A DNA stretch of 64,000 bases, from contig RSEE01000005.1 in NCBI GenBank assembly GCA_003971905.1, positions 1,116,001-1,180,000 on the forward strand, in the 5' to 3' direction. The notes under the pieces were generated by a model that was not told where the DNA came from, did not search any database, and worked only from the letters and a program-made list of their open reading frames with translations. The DNA comes from Moniliella sp. 'wahieum' (Eukaryota; Basidiomycota; Moniliellomycetes; Moniliellales; Moniliellaceae). Both the position numbers and the translations under genes were made by a program. Positions within the stretch are counted from its first letter, which is position 1. Each line of letters opens with the position of its first letter. Positions 11,553 to 23,200 of this stretch are shown one piece after another.

Positions 11553-13650
11553 TTGCCACCCATGCCAGCTCTTCCCTCACCATTTGGCCCTTCCGCCCGC
11601 TCACGCGCCGATCCACATGTGACCGACGGCCTGTGTGCCCAGGCGTTGCGTGACGACCCTTTGCCTCTGTCAACATGCACACCCTCTCCCCCCCGCAACG
11701 CGGGGGGAGACAGGATCCTACGGCCCTTACTCCCCTCGCCACAGGCTCTCTTCTCGTCCCGGCCCGTTGTACGCAGCTCCGCGCCCACCCCATGCCGCTA
11801 CCCTACCTCTGGCCATTCCTCTGGCCCTAGCATTGCCCTGCAACCTGCGTTCGCGCCCACAGAAGAGAGGAATGCGGTACCTGCCCAACCTGTTGGGGCC
11901 TCCTTCCCCCCCACCAGCGTCGGAATGGTTTCCGACGTCGTCCCGGCGCAAGTGCCGCCCACCATGCACCAGTCGAGTATCTCCACTCCGGCTTCCTCTC
12001 GCCCCCTCTCACCGCCCTGGACGCAAACGCAGATGCCCTATTATGATCGGCAGCAAGCACCGCCCCATCCCGCTTCCCCCACCGGCAAGAGAGCGTTGGA
12101 GGAAACCACAGAGCATGGTCCCCTTTGCACCGCCGACGGCAATTCAAGTACCTCAGTGACGACCCTGCTCCGGCACCTAATCCCAAAGATGTGTCTAAGC
12201 TGCCAGAGCAGCCCGAGTCACGCAGAAAGTCAAACGGGCGTGTGTGTACTGCAAGCGCAGCCACATGCCCTGCGACATATCCCGTCCCTGCAAGCGCTGT
12301 GTCAAGCGGGGCATTGCAGACCTCTGCAAGGATGAGCCGCCTACTGAGGCCACTGGCCCACTTAAACGCAAACAGTCCTCTCAGCGGACCAATTCGTCCT
12401 CGGATCAGCGCGCTCGATCCCATTCCGAGTCCAATTCGGACCCCCATGCGTCGCTCCCGTGCCCAAAGAGGACCAATCACCTGCCGAATCTAACCCCAAA
12501 AAGGCGCCCACGCGGATGATGCTCCCAATCTCCTGATGATGAATGCCCCTTCTTCCAGTTCAGAACTACCCCGTCCAACTTGACGCTCCCAGCCTAGCTG
12601 GCTCGAACCACTCACAGGATCGTTCGGCTAAAAACGAGCAATTCGATGGTTTGGTTGAGGCGGAAAAGCTCATGGACATGATCGATCCAGAAGACTTGAA
12701 TCTGGTAAAGGACATCCTGCTCGGAAAAGGGGCCCAGGAAGGGTACGTCAACTCTCTCCGTTCTGGTAGGCCACTCACTAACCTGTCGTTCTTATTACAG
12801 AGACGTCCCCCCAGCAAGTTTGAAAGGCAAGGAGCAGCAGGAGGAAGAGCAGACCCCGGATCCGTCAGATGCAATTGGATCCATCAAGAACGTTTTTCCA
12901 GGAAGAGGCGCTAACACTGGCCATGCTGCGGGGCCACCCAGACGATTCTTGGGCGTGGGGGTACGCCAAATTGGCCCATTGGATGAAGGAGAACTATGAC
13001 TACCAGACGGCCAGGAAGGTTGACTCTTACCTTGGCTCTGTCCGCCTCGCCTACCTTCGCAAGAGCTTGGGCATGACTCGAGATGAACTGCGCGATTTTG
13101 AGGAGGCGGCTATGGGCATTTCGCACTACCGCCTAAGTGTGTTTGAGTCGGTTCCGCATGCCATGTGTGTTTATTACTCGTACGGGACGCATGCTTGCTG
13201 CAAACCAGCGGTTGGCGCAGTGGACGCAACTCCCCTCGCACATCTTTCTTCCGGAACTATTTCTACTTCTACATGCTTTCGGCTCCAGAGATTTTGCGGG
13301 TCGTGGAATCGTATTTATCCATTGCCCTGAACCTTGAATCCTCCGAGTCAAGGACGACCGAGTCAAGGACGAAGAAAGCCAACGATGCTCGCCTGGGGAG
13401 TGTCAACGGGATGAATTATGCAAGTGTCGTGCATATGTTTGATGTCGACCGCTCGCGCACGTTACGCGATACCCCGTTGGAAACTATACGGCGGAGGACT
13501 ACCTTCCAACGCCCCCACCGTGCTGGACGAGGCACGCCGTCGGTCGTGCGTTTCAAGGGCCTCGTTACGCTACAGGCCCGGATGCACGAATCGAGCCAAG
13601 GAGTGCCCCTCTTCCTAGTTGCCTACATTTCCGACCCCCCTGTCATGTAA
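11553..13650 (+). CDS. Zn2Cys6 regulator, ERT1/AcuK-like
   Basis: This is a nuclear DNA-binding protein. A Zn2Cys6 cluster is encoded at 12241-12327 (ACVYCKRSHMPCDISRPCKR, then CVKRGIADLC), with all six cysteines at the usual spacing. This cluster sequence is typical of the ERT1/AcuK group, which in ascomycetes activates gluconeogenesis genes. A Pro/Ser-rich N-terminal part precedes it. After it come an acidic helix (LMDMIDPEDLNLVKDILLG), an intron at 12743-12800 (CACTAAC branch, TTACAG end) and a PAS-like region (SVFESVPHAMCVYY, RMLAANQRLAQWTQLP, YFYFYMLSAPEILRVVESYL). The stop is TAA at 13648-13650. At least four frame switches occur and the N-terminal frame is ambiguous, so the start is only approximate. 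The family is well supported; the gluconeogenic role is inferred from homologues. Confidence 0.75.
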
Positions 13651-13824
13651 TAACACTTTTGTCGGGTTTGCCATGACTATCAAGTGACTCCAGTTACCGG
13701 TGACCGTTTCTCTGAATCCTCCGTAGTTGCACTTCTCTTGCAAAACTTCAGCCGCGTTCAAACTCACTAATGTGCCATCCACCTAGAAGGCCAACAGTGT
13801 TGCACAAGTTTAGTAACAAAAAAG

Positions 13825-13917
13825 TGACTGCGCCCAGAATCGAACTGAATAACAGAGCTGCTAGAGCTGTACGATCGTGTACCCAAATCTGACGTGATAC
13901 CTTTTCACCACGCAATC
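13825..13917 (-). tRNA. Probable intron-containing tRNA, anticodon TGG (Pro)
   Basis: Read on the minus strand, GATTGCG at the 5' end pairs with CGCAGTC at the 3' end (seven pairs, one G-U), followed by discriminator A. The D stem is GTGA/TCAC around an AAAGGTA loop. The T arm is TTCAG, TTCGATT, CTGGG and includes a B-box (GTTCGATTC). The anticodon stem TCAGA and loop TTTGGG read anticodon TGG; about 22-24 intron bases then separate it from TCTGT. A T6 Pol III terminator follows two bases beyond the discriminator. Weak points are a mismatch at the base of the anticodon stem, a variable loop two bases short, and an acceptor unlike usual tRNA-Pro. A tRNA is likely; the isotype is tentative. Confidence 0.55.
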
Positions 13918-14918
13918 GTTAATGACCAGCGGAGTGACCATTTAGATATCCAACGAAGGGTATAGCTAGTTCCGATTAGCTTCACACAGATATACCACGC
14001 CCTTCTTGTTATGGACAGTTCGTCGATCGAGCGCGCCTGCCTTCAGTTACCGGTGACTTGCCATGCTTAATTATCTGACGTGAGCGCAGTACTATGCACC
14101 GTGACACAGGAGGTGGAGGTGAGGAAAGGATAGTGATCCTATTAAATTCATCGAGGGGAAATCAGGCGAGGAGGTATATGTACCTCATCGGAGAAGAAGA
14201 GAACATGCGACTGATTAATGGTTAATGATTCGTGATGAGTTGAGAGAGATTCGATGTGCATACCTCCCACTTCAATGCCTCTTTCTTCCCAAAGTATATG
14301 CATATGCATACAGCATCTGTGGTAGTGACGATCATGGAGATGTGTATGAAAATCCATTTGCTTCCCTTCTCCCATTACGTTTGTTGCTATGCTCCCTTTA
14401 TGCCCCTCGTGACAACCCCTGTGCCTACCCCACGGGTCACACGCTTCGTGTGGACCCCATCTACGAGTTGGTTGCGTCGCTTGCGCGCCATCTTCTGCTC
14501 GGAGGGCGTCGTTGTCTGTCCCAAGAGACCTTTTGTACACCAAAGGATCCTCCCCTGTGGTCCTCGGTCTCTCTTCCCCGCAACTCGATTAGTGGCTGAG
14601 TCTCTATTACGTGGGCCGTTGTCTTTCAGGAAGGGAGCTACTTATCGAGGGAGAGCTAGAGAAGGAGAGGAGAGGCAGATATTCTTAAGAAGAAGGAGAG
14701 ATCCGGCCGTATGTTGATAAAAGGGTTAGTGTGTATAGTATAAAAAGCAATCTATTACGATATAAGCATCATCGCAATTGAGGTCTCTGAGTGTGGCTTC
14801 TGCCGATGGTCAAAGGGGCAATCTATACTCCTAGTAATGGATTGGTGTAAGAAGCTATACATATGCGAGGTCATTAATAATATCGTATAGAGCGTATATA
14901 CAGTACGCAGATAAGAAA

Positions 14919-15025
14919 GTGCAACGAGAGAAGAAAAGGGAAACGAGAGCGCAGAGAATGCAACGAAAGAACAGGTGCAACGAGAGGAGAATTCGAAATG
15001 GTCAGAGAGAAGAAGGTGCAACGGT
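14919..15025. repeat. Degenerate purine-rich repeat, GTGCAACGAGAG core
   Basis: GTGCAACGAGAG-like cores occur at about 14919, 14958, 14974 and 15012, separated by GA-rich filler. Three of the four are followed by a GAGAAGAA- or GAACAGG-like tail. Confidence 0.6.
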
Positions 15026-15286
15026 CCATGTAGTAGACTTGAGGGTGGAAACTGCATCAGTGCTATATGCTGTGTGGTGTGTATATGGAGCGCATGACAA
15101 AAGAAGAACTCGAAAGAAACAAAAAGCGCGATATCATATATAGCCGGAGAGGACACAGGACAAAGAGAAAAGAGGGATAGATATCAACAATACAGCTTTC
15201 GTGATGCTCGTGGTGGCCTTCTCCTATACAATAGATATTGAGTTGGCTGGGGAAAACCAGGGAAGAGACTAGTCACGCTCTTAGTA

Positions 15287-16883
15287 TTACTCGTTTCCAG
15301 CCGACACGGGAGTAACCCACGCTTGACGGCACTGCGGACACGTACCGCGTCCCTGGGCCATCCAAGAAAGCAGACAGCGGGTGTGAGCACCGTGCCGACA
15401 AGGGAGAGGGTGACCTCCCTGGTACCCGTTCGGTCGTTGGGAAGCGGGACTGGTTTCGGCAGCACGCACCATGGGCTGAAGACAGCCTGGGCAGGAGTGC
15501 CAGTTGAGGCAGTGGGCCTGCACCTTGGCGCGCTCCGCAGCCCACAGTCGATGGTCAAACGCCGTTCCCTCCAGCGCAAGCAGGAGTGCCATTTGTTCCC
15601 GCTCGGACAGACGCGAGGTACGGTGCTGGTACCGGTCAATCACACTGACTATCGGTGGGAGGAGGCAAGCTGGTCTCCGCCTCTGCCAAGCAGGGGGGAT
15701 GCGCAAGGAACGGCCGGCATCAGGCAAATCAAGCCGCACTCCCGCGCCAGACTCGGGCTGAGTGGGGAAAGCGGATGGGATTGGAGGCGAGGAAGGGGCA
15801 CTTGACGCCCAAGGAGAAACGGATGAAAGTGCAGAAGAAGGTGTATTCCCTCCTGATCGACGGTACTCCCCCCATTTTCTGATTGGGAGGCGAGCCATTG
15901 AACCCGTTGAGCGAGTGCGGTGGCCTGGCGTATTGCGGAATAGGAACGATTTCCCGAGCGGCCGGCAGGGACAGGGGCGACGGTTTGAACTGGCAAAGAT
16001 GCGGTTGGCCCCTCCACCAACGTACTTTGTCTTACTGTGGGGACCGCGATTGCCTCCAGGTAGGAAAGGAGGCGGATCGACGCTCTCCTCAAATGGTGGC
16101 GGATCCACGCTCTCCTCAAATGGTGGCGGATCCACGCTCTCCTCAAATCGTGCCGGGGCGGTGGGACTCCATGACGATGAGCGGTCCGGGTGTACACCAA
16201 GGGGAGCATCATCCGACCGAGTTGCGTGCTGAGGAGAAGATCGGCTTCGGGCCATCATCAATGGGGCTGAAAGCGCCGGTACATGAGGACCTAGTGAAGT
16301 TTTCCCGCTGCGCCGAACTGGCAGTAGTAGTAGCATAGGGGATTGAACGTGTTCCCTTGGTTCGGGTGTTGGGAGTGCGGGTGGGATGGATTGTTGGTGT
16401 AACAGGGATTCAAGCGAGAGGGGTTCGGGAAGGCGCAGCCTAGGAGGATGGGCCACAGGACGTTCCGGAGGCAATGGTACGGTTGGATTGGAAGGACCGC
16501 GGTGCTGGCAAAAGGCGGTGACCCCTCTTCCGGGGTGGAAAGACCAGAGCTTTGCGAGGTGGGCGAGTAGGGAGCGGAAGAGCCACTGGATGACCTCCAT
16601 CCTCGCCCGGAAAGTGGTGGGAGGTATTACTTTGAGAACGTCGGTGGCGTACAGTGGCGAGAGATTCAGCTTGGGCAGGCTTTTAGGAGGAGGGCAATAC
16701 GGGCATGTGGGTGTGAGTGGTACTGGGCGAAAGGGAAAGTGGGAAATTACGCACCAGCTTGACTGCTTCATGCAGACACTGCCCGCAAATGGGATAGTCG
16801 CCACGCTCTTCGTTTTCCATCTGGATCCCTGGGCGATAAGCTTGGCAGACGTTACACCACACCTCGAGGGTAATCCGATTCAA
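15287..16883 (-). CDS. RING-H2 protein with N-terminal zinc ribbon (putative E3 ubiquitin ligase)
   Basis: The C-terminus (about 15494-15300) carries a RING-H2 finger: CPGC, a spacer, then PCRHGAHTRCLLSW and TCPQC (C3H2C3). Near the N-terminus (about 16860-16760) a CNVC...CGQC zinc ribbon is followed by a likely intron with donor GTGCGT. The order ribbon, disordered Pro/Ser middle, RING resembles the RNF115/RNF126 group of E3 ligases. The middle contains three copies of FEESVDPPP. The lower bound includes the TGA. At the upper bound I place the first codon that reads sensibly (TTG, not ATG): no in-frame ATG precedes the ribbon before a stop, so an upstream exon or a frame error hides the true start. 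Substrates are unknown. Confidence 0.7.
16071..16151. repeat. Three 27-bp tandem repeats in the RING-H2 gene
   Basis: Units at 16071-16097, 16098-16124 and 16125-16151 differ by one or two bases. On the minus strand each encodes FEESVDPPP, so the repeat keeps frame. Confidence 0.9.
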
Positions 16884-18426
16884 GTGGCAAAGGTTTGGGG
16901 CCGTCCCTGGGCAAAAGCCAAGGATGATCGGGAGTGGATTGTAGCCGAGTGGACCCGATGGCCGGCACGATTATTTATCAGTTGACCAAAGGGGGCGTGC
17001 CTGCTCACATGCACGTGGGGAAACGACCTTGCCCTGACTGATGGGGTTGGTTGCGTTGAGTGCGCTGATCTCGTACGGGGCGGAGGAGTGGGTAAGACCC
17101 TCAACAGTTGAAACATGCTCTTTGACCTGTGCTGGACGAGCAACAGGATGATGAATGGCGGAGTGGGTGGGGTGGTCTCGCTGCTGTGTGTTGCTGGCGC
17201 CAGTATTGCCGATGGGATTGGCGGAAGAGCGGTCTAGGCATGCCGATGCCAGAGATGCCGCGTTCGGGCGGACAGAGACGGGGGCGGGGGATGATGCGGA
17301 TGTGCGACGGCCGGCACTGAAAGCCAGAGCGCTGAGAAGATGAGGACATGTGGTGAGGTTGATGGAGGCGTGGGGAGGAGAGAGGTGGAGGAACGCCGGA
17401 GGAGAGGCGGAGAGACGGTATATGAGAGCCCTCTGTGGTCCAAAAAAGCAAGAAAGTGCCAACCGTGTGGATAGCGGGAGGCAAGGGATGGGGTTCCAGA
17501 GACCTTATAAAGCCACTGTGCCATGCAATACAAGCAAATGGGGCCGATGACGTTTGCCGAAGCGTCCTCTTTCATGTAGCTGGCGCTGGCGGCGGCGAGG
17601 CGGCGGCGGAGGACTGTGGTGGAAAAGGAGGCCCATGTGCTGTGTCTCAAAGGCGGCAAAATGAGAGCTAAGATCCAAGGACGGCGTGCCAGATCGGGGC
17701 AGCACATATAGCGCTGCTCTGGTCTCGCCTTCATCCCCCCCATTAGGGGCGCCTTAGGTTCAGGCCCCGACCTAACCTTGCTGGAACTATAGAATTAACG
17801 TTTGACGCAACGTCTTGTACCCTGCTCAGCTCGCGCTAGGAGGCTCAGCGGCTCAGCTCCCCGTTGAGCGCTGAGCCTGAGGCTCAACTTGTCCCCCGTG
17901 GTTCCAGCTCCTAGCTCCGTATAGCCTCGAGCGGTGTGCGCGTCTCGATCGGCACCGCAACGCATCCCCTCGCCCATGACGGTGACGCGGTGACGGACAA
18001 GCGGCTACCGGCTACCGGTTGCAGGTCACCAATTATTAATTGCCGGGCCCTTACCGCTTACGTACGCATGCGGGATGCATATCGGAGTACTGATGATGGG
18101 CGGTGGAGGATCGATGATGCGCATACGGGTGCGTAGGCAAGAGACCCTCTTTTGCCTGCGCACCTGCCGGCACGAGGGCACTGGGCGCTAGGTACTGCTG
18201 ACCAATTTGCCGACGCGCCGGGGAAGCACATCCGCCGCACCACGCCACACCGGCCGCACACCGCGTCTCCGCAGCTGAGGACACCCTTGTTTCGCATGGG
18301 TCGTGTACCTATGATGCGTGTGTCTGGGGGCGTGCAGCAGTGCGTACGGCCCCGTCGTCCCTTCTCTTGGATCTTGGATCTTACTTTCGTCTTACTACTG
18401 CCTGTTGTGGCGGTGGTACAATTCCC

Positions 18427-18446
18427 ACGTCACATGTCACATGTCA
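18427..18446. repeat. CATGTCA heptamer array
   Basis: Two exact CATGTCA units at 18433 and 18440, preceded by the variant ACGTCA. Confidence 0.8.
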
Positions 18447-18567
18447 CACAGCATCCACGTCCCTCGCACCCTCAACTCAGCACGCTCAGTAGCTCACCAG
18501 GTTCCAGCTGCCGATTCTTGTGCCTCGGTCGGCCAAAACTGTCAACCGCCAACTTTAATTCTCGTGA

Positions 18568-18581
18568 CGCGTGACGCGTGA
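18568..18581. repeat. CGCGTGA heptamer, two copies
   Basis: Two exact units. A single CGCGTCA lies 50 bases away at 18625-18631 in the opposite orientation. Confidence 0.8.
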
Positions 18582-18776
18582 CTACACTGCCCTCCCACCC
18601 GCTCACTGGTTACGGTGAGCCGTCACGCGTCACACATCATTCTCATCCCGGCAGCATTCCCTCGCGCCCAGCGCCCAGCTTCGTTCCACGTAACGCGTAC
18701 GCAAGGCCCAGCTCCACCCGCGACATATGTCTGTGTTTTTGGTGGAGTGGTGCACCCGCCGATGTTTCCACGTGCA

Positions 18777-18822
18777 ACGTTCAACGTTCTTCAAGCTTCA
18801 AGTTGAATTTCAACGTTCAACC
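18777..18822. repeat. ACGTTCA/AGCTTCA word cluster
   Basis: ACGTTCA followed by ACGTTCT, then AGCTTCA and another ACGTTCA within 46 bases. The units are ACGT or AGCT followed by TCA. Confidence 0.7.
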
Positions 18823-20177
18823 TTTCTTGGCAGGCACAAGAGCACCCATGCGCCGCCGCGCGCGAGAGTCGTCAACATAATGATAATAAAAACATGTAAC
18901 ACCCCCTTTTCCACATATGCTTTTGTCTTCCCCACCATGTACTACCTTCAGAGCCGTCCTTCCCCCCCCGCTTACATCACAACATTCTTCTTTCCTGGCG
19001 CGACCAATAGGGGGGACTCGATACCGTTATCCAACTCGCCAGTAGTGTGTATATTCTATGCCACAGCGGCAGGCGCTCCACCATATTTGTTGTTCTCTTC
19101 TCTCAGATCTCAGTCGCCGCCTCTCACACACCTCCAGCAGGTAGAATATCACACGCTCCCGACGGGTACGCTCCCTTCTTTCTCCCACCCCCGACTGCAG
19201 CTTTTCCCCTAATAGTCTATTTGACACGTTGACACCCCCTCCTAATAGATAATCGATAACCCCTCAGCGGCCGATGAGGATCGCCCCCTCCGGCTGAGAG
19301 TCACAACAATTCCATGTCATCACAGCTGTTAGCATGCTAGCTGTTAGCATCATCGGCGGAGCGTCAGCACGGTGGTTCGGCTGGGCGCCCACAATTAAAA
19401 CAAAACTCAATCCACAAAAGCTAGTTAGTCCCCCCCTTTTCTTGCTTGGGTGTGCTATACTTTTAGTTGCCGGTCACGCCTCTCCCATCTCAAATACCTC
19501 AAACTTGTCTTGGAAGGACGTTTCCCCCATCATACATCATCATGCACCAGGATATTATGCAGCATGTTTCATCCTACCCCCGATCCGTCGCGAAGCCCAC
19601 CTGTTTGCGTCCCCGTGGACAACTCAGTACTCACCATGGCACATGAATATGACATGAACTGCGGCCCCCACACCGTGCTCTCGGTGACTTTCTCTCCCCT
19701 CGAAAAAGCGCTCATATCCTCCGGCGTCCGGCCCAGTGGGTCGGGCGCACATCAGTACTGTAGCGCCAGGTTGGTTTCATGACTTGAATTGCGCAAGAGG
19801 TCTCACCATCTCCGATCTCCTCATCTCATCAATGGAGCGCAGCCGCTCCCGACTTCCAGCTCCCAGCTCCTGGCTCTCGGCTCCACTCAGTCTTGCTATC
19901 GAAAAGGAGACAGACAAGTCCATTGGCCGACCCCGGCGGTCCAGAGCGCCGTTCCACTGCCAGTCGAGTCCGGGCACCGAGTCGGGCCGTGGCTGAACCT
20001 GAGCGCTAAGGGGACTCTCTGCTGCACTGTACCGCACCCAACCGGGTCCTAATTGGACCTGCCGGGCGCACCCCGACGGCTGCCGACTCGTGAAAAAAAG
20101 GGAATCAATGACACATGACATGAAACGGGAAAAGGGGGAAACAGAAAAGGGGGAAACAGCGCGCAACACAGGGCTCA

Positions 20178-20197
20178 ACGTTGAACGTTCAACGTTC
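20178..20197. repeat. ACGTTGA/ACGTTCA array
   Basis: Three overlapping ACGT-based units: ACGTTGA, ACGTTCA, ACGTTCC. It lies about 90 bases past the 3' end of the SPT23/MGA2 gene. Confidence 0.75.
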
Positions 20198-20285
20198 CAA
20201 CGTAGTCGGTCCGTACAATCGGGATCGGGAGGAAAAGGGGTAGGGGGAGGGGAACGGGGGGAAGGAGTACTACCAGCAGTCCATC

Positions 20286-23200
20286 TTACTGGCTCGGGTC
20301 TAGCTTGAACAGCGTGCCTTGGCGCATGGTCTGGATAAGCTGTCCCACTGGCCCGACCGACGAGTAGATCATCAACAGCGAGGCAATCACCAGCGCCGGC
20401 AGCCAGAACAGCGTCAGCATCGGTCCTCCTCCTGCCATCTCGAGTGGCGCTCGGGGCGCGCTCGCGGTCAGAGGCGGGGTCGGACTGGGGGTCAGGGATG
20501 GGGGAACGGTCCTCGTCCACCTTGCCTCGGCGACGGCGCCGCGCTTCCGCCCCGGTTGGGGAAGGTGGTGTCGAGGCCAACGTCGTGGACGGGTAGGTAC
20601 TAGACGAGGTACGAGGAGGCGACGGCAGTTTCGTAGGCGGGCGGGGCAGGCTCGGGTGGGCGTAGGTCGTGTGCTTTCTCCTTGGCCTGCTTGGCCTTGG
20701 AAGACGCCAGCTGGTCGTCGGAAAACGTAGGCGCCGCTTGCTCCACCCGATACACCGAAAGCGGCGCCGCAATCGTGTTCTTCAGCACGGCCGGGAGCAA
20801 GAACCGGTTCAGCCCGCCCAGGTTGAACTTGCGCTTCTTCTCGCTCGCTATGCCCCGCCAACAGTTTCTTCTCCTCGGCCGAATCACGCTCCCACCGCAC
20901 CTTGTCCTCCATAAGGCTTCCTTCGTCGGCGCACAGGCTCGTCGCATCCGGCACCGCTGGCGTCCTCCCCGACGCAAGTTTCTCACCAAGCGCACCCTTC
21001 TCACCTAGCTCAGAGGTAGATCCAAGTTCCTCCTCGCTCTCTTCCTCCTCGCTCTCCGACGCCAAATCGGTCCCGGAGGAAAGATTGTCTTCGTCAATGG
21101 AGGCGACGGCCAGGGGGACGCGTTCTCCCCTCCGCATCCCGTCTTCTTCTTCTCTTCTTCTTCCTTCCTCGTCCTCGTATTCCTCGTATTCCCCCTCTTG
21201 CCCGCCCGCCGGCTGCACTGCGGGCAAGCAGGGCAAAGTGCTGTACCAGAAGCTCTACCGAATCTTCCTGCCCGGCCATGCGGGCCAGCTGGAGCGGCGT
21301 GAACCCAGCGCGGGTCTCCATGCGTGGATTGGCAAACGCACGGAGCAAGCGACGTGTCACGCCCGTGCGGCCATGCAGCGCAGCGAAATGCAACGGCGTC
21401 AAGCCGCTCTGGTCCCGCGCATTCACCGGCGCCCCGCGACGCAACAGGTCCTCCACCAGCGCGAAAAGCCAAGCACAACAGCAAGGTGCAGCACCGTCTG
21501 TCCCGCGTGGTTGGTCACCGCAGCGCGTCCTGTCTCCGCTCCCGAGGCAGGTGGGCGGCAGAAGAGAGTGGCGCCTCGGCCGGGCCGGACCCACCTCCTC
21601 GTCCGTCAGCGCGAGGAGCGAGACGAGCGTGTCTTGGAAACTGAGCGGCTTGTGTGCCCTATCGGACCCGGCACGCGACAGAAGAGTATAGTGCGAGTCG
21701 GAATGTGGGAGAGGAGAGGAGGCCAGCTGGTCTGTCGCGCCTCCCTCGGCCGGCGCGGAGCCGGAGCCGGTGGCTGGCGCGGCAGTGTCTCGCCCCACCA
21801 CGCGCATCGCCACCTCCCGCGCCGAATGTACCTGCCCAGTCATCTTGAGCCCCACCACCTGCAGCGCCAGCTCCATCAACCCGCGATCGGTTTGCTCCAC
21901 GTAGGTAAAGAAGGCCATCGGCGAACTTTCTTCCTGGTTGGGCCGCGGGGCACGAGGGGTACGCAGGCTCACAATCACCGGGCCGGGGAAGCCGCAGGAG
22001 GCAGGACACACACCAGCGTATTGCTTGCCCACACTTTGGTGCTTATCGCAGGATGTCTCCAAACAGAACCGAGATCCCCGCTCAAAGTTCTCCCCGAGCA
22101 CCGTCACCTCGGTCCCGCCGGTGGTTGGGCCCTCGCGAGGAATCAGCTGCGTGACCTTTGGTACCGGCACGGGCACAGGCACGGGCAATGGCGGGGCGTA
22201 AGCGGTGTCATTGAGTTGAGCATGCCCGGTGTGCCGGCGCTGGAGCCAGAGCCAGCAAAGAACAGGTTGGGCTCGTTCGGGCTGGGAAGCGCGTCCATCG
22301 GGCTGGAGGGGAAGGAAGTACTGGAGCTGGGCCAGCGCATTGGACTTGAACTCATGCCCTGCATCATTGACATCATCGCCGCGTACAGTTGCGGCGGCGG
22401 CTGGGCATGGTCTTGGAACATGACCGAATTCCCCGTCGCTGCCTCGGTCTGCGACCGGGCAAACATGTAAGCTTGCATCAGCATGGCCGGATCCATGCCT
22501 CCTGCAGACTGGGTCGCTCCGTCGGCCGCCACAGGCTGCAGCGTGTCGGACGACAAGTCCCCCTGGAACGACGATAATGGCGCTGGTCCGGCGGGTACCG
22601 TGCCCTTGCTGGGGGATGGAGAGACTGCTTCGTGAGGGGATACCGAGTCACTGATACTCGCATTCCGGTGATGCGACAAAGGAGAAACGTTCTGGGAAAC
22701 CGACGTAGCCGGCTCGCCCGTCACTCCGTCCCCGGGGACAGGAGACGAGCCATCGATTGGCCCCGCAGAAGGAACGCTGGGAGCGGATCGCACTGGAAGC
22801 CGACTGTCTCGCGTACGGCTTGCCACGTGCCGTAGCACTCTTTCGTCGCTGCTGGCCAAGGCGCCCCGGTGCTGTCCTGCAAGGGGGCACCGCCTTCCTC
22901 CAAACTGGGCGGAGACGGCAACGGCGGGGGTTGCAAGCCAATTGGTTTGGATGGCGGAGTGTGCGCCGGGTTGGGACGGTGGGTCGCGTTGATGGCATTG
23001 GCGCGTGTAAGGGCCTCGGTCAAAGCGTCAGCTTGGGCTTGCATCAGCGCCTGGGCCTGCGGCGTCTGGGACGTCTTGTGGTCGTCGGTGATCATGATGG
23101 GCGGGGTGGTGCCCGTGGCAAGCAGCTGGCCCGTCCAATCCCGCAGGGTAAAGATGACACAGAACCCCAGTTTCTCCTTATGGTGGCGACAATAGCATGT

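Larger units (their letters stand above)
13651..15286. other. Lower-GC intergenic region with a tRNA candidate
   Basis: Apart from the probable tRNA at 13825-13917 and the purine-rich repeat near 14.9 kb, I see no gene. Open frames on both strands are short and unrelated to known families. Confidence 0.4.
16884..20285. other. Intergenic region between RING-H2 and SPT23/MGA2 genes
   Basis: No gene could be supported. Open frames at 16971-17743 on both strands are low-complexity and overlap each other. One could hide a 5' exon of the RING-H2 gene. From 17.8 kb on the DNA is a mosaic of short words: AGCGGCTCAGC near 17840, GGCTACCGGCTACCGG near 18003, ACATGTC, CGCGTGA and AACGTTCAA, listed separately where tandem. 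Confidence 0.4.
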
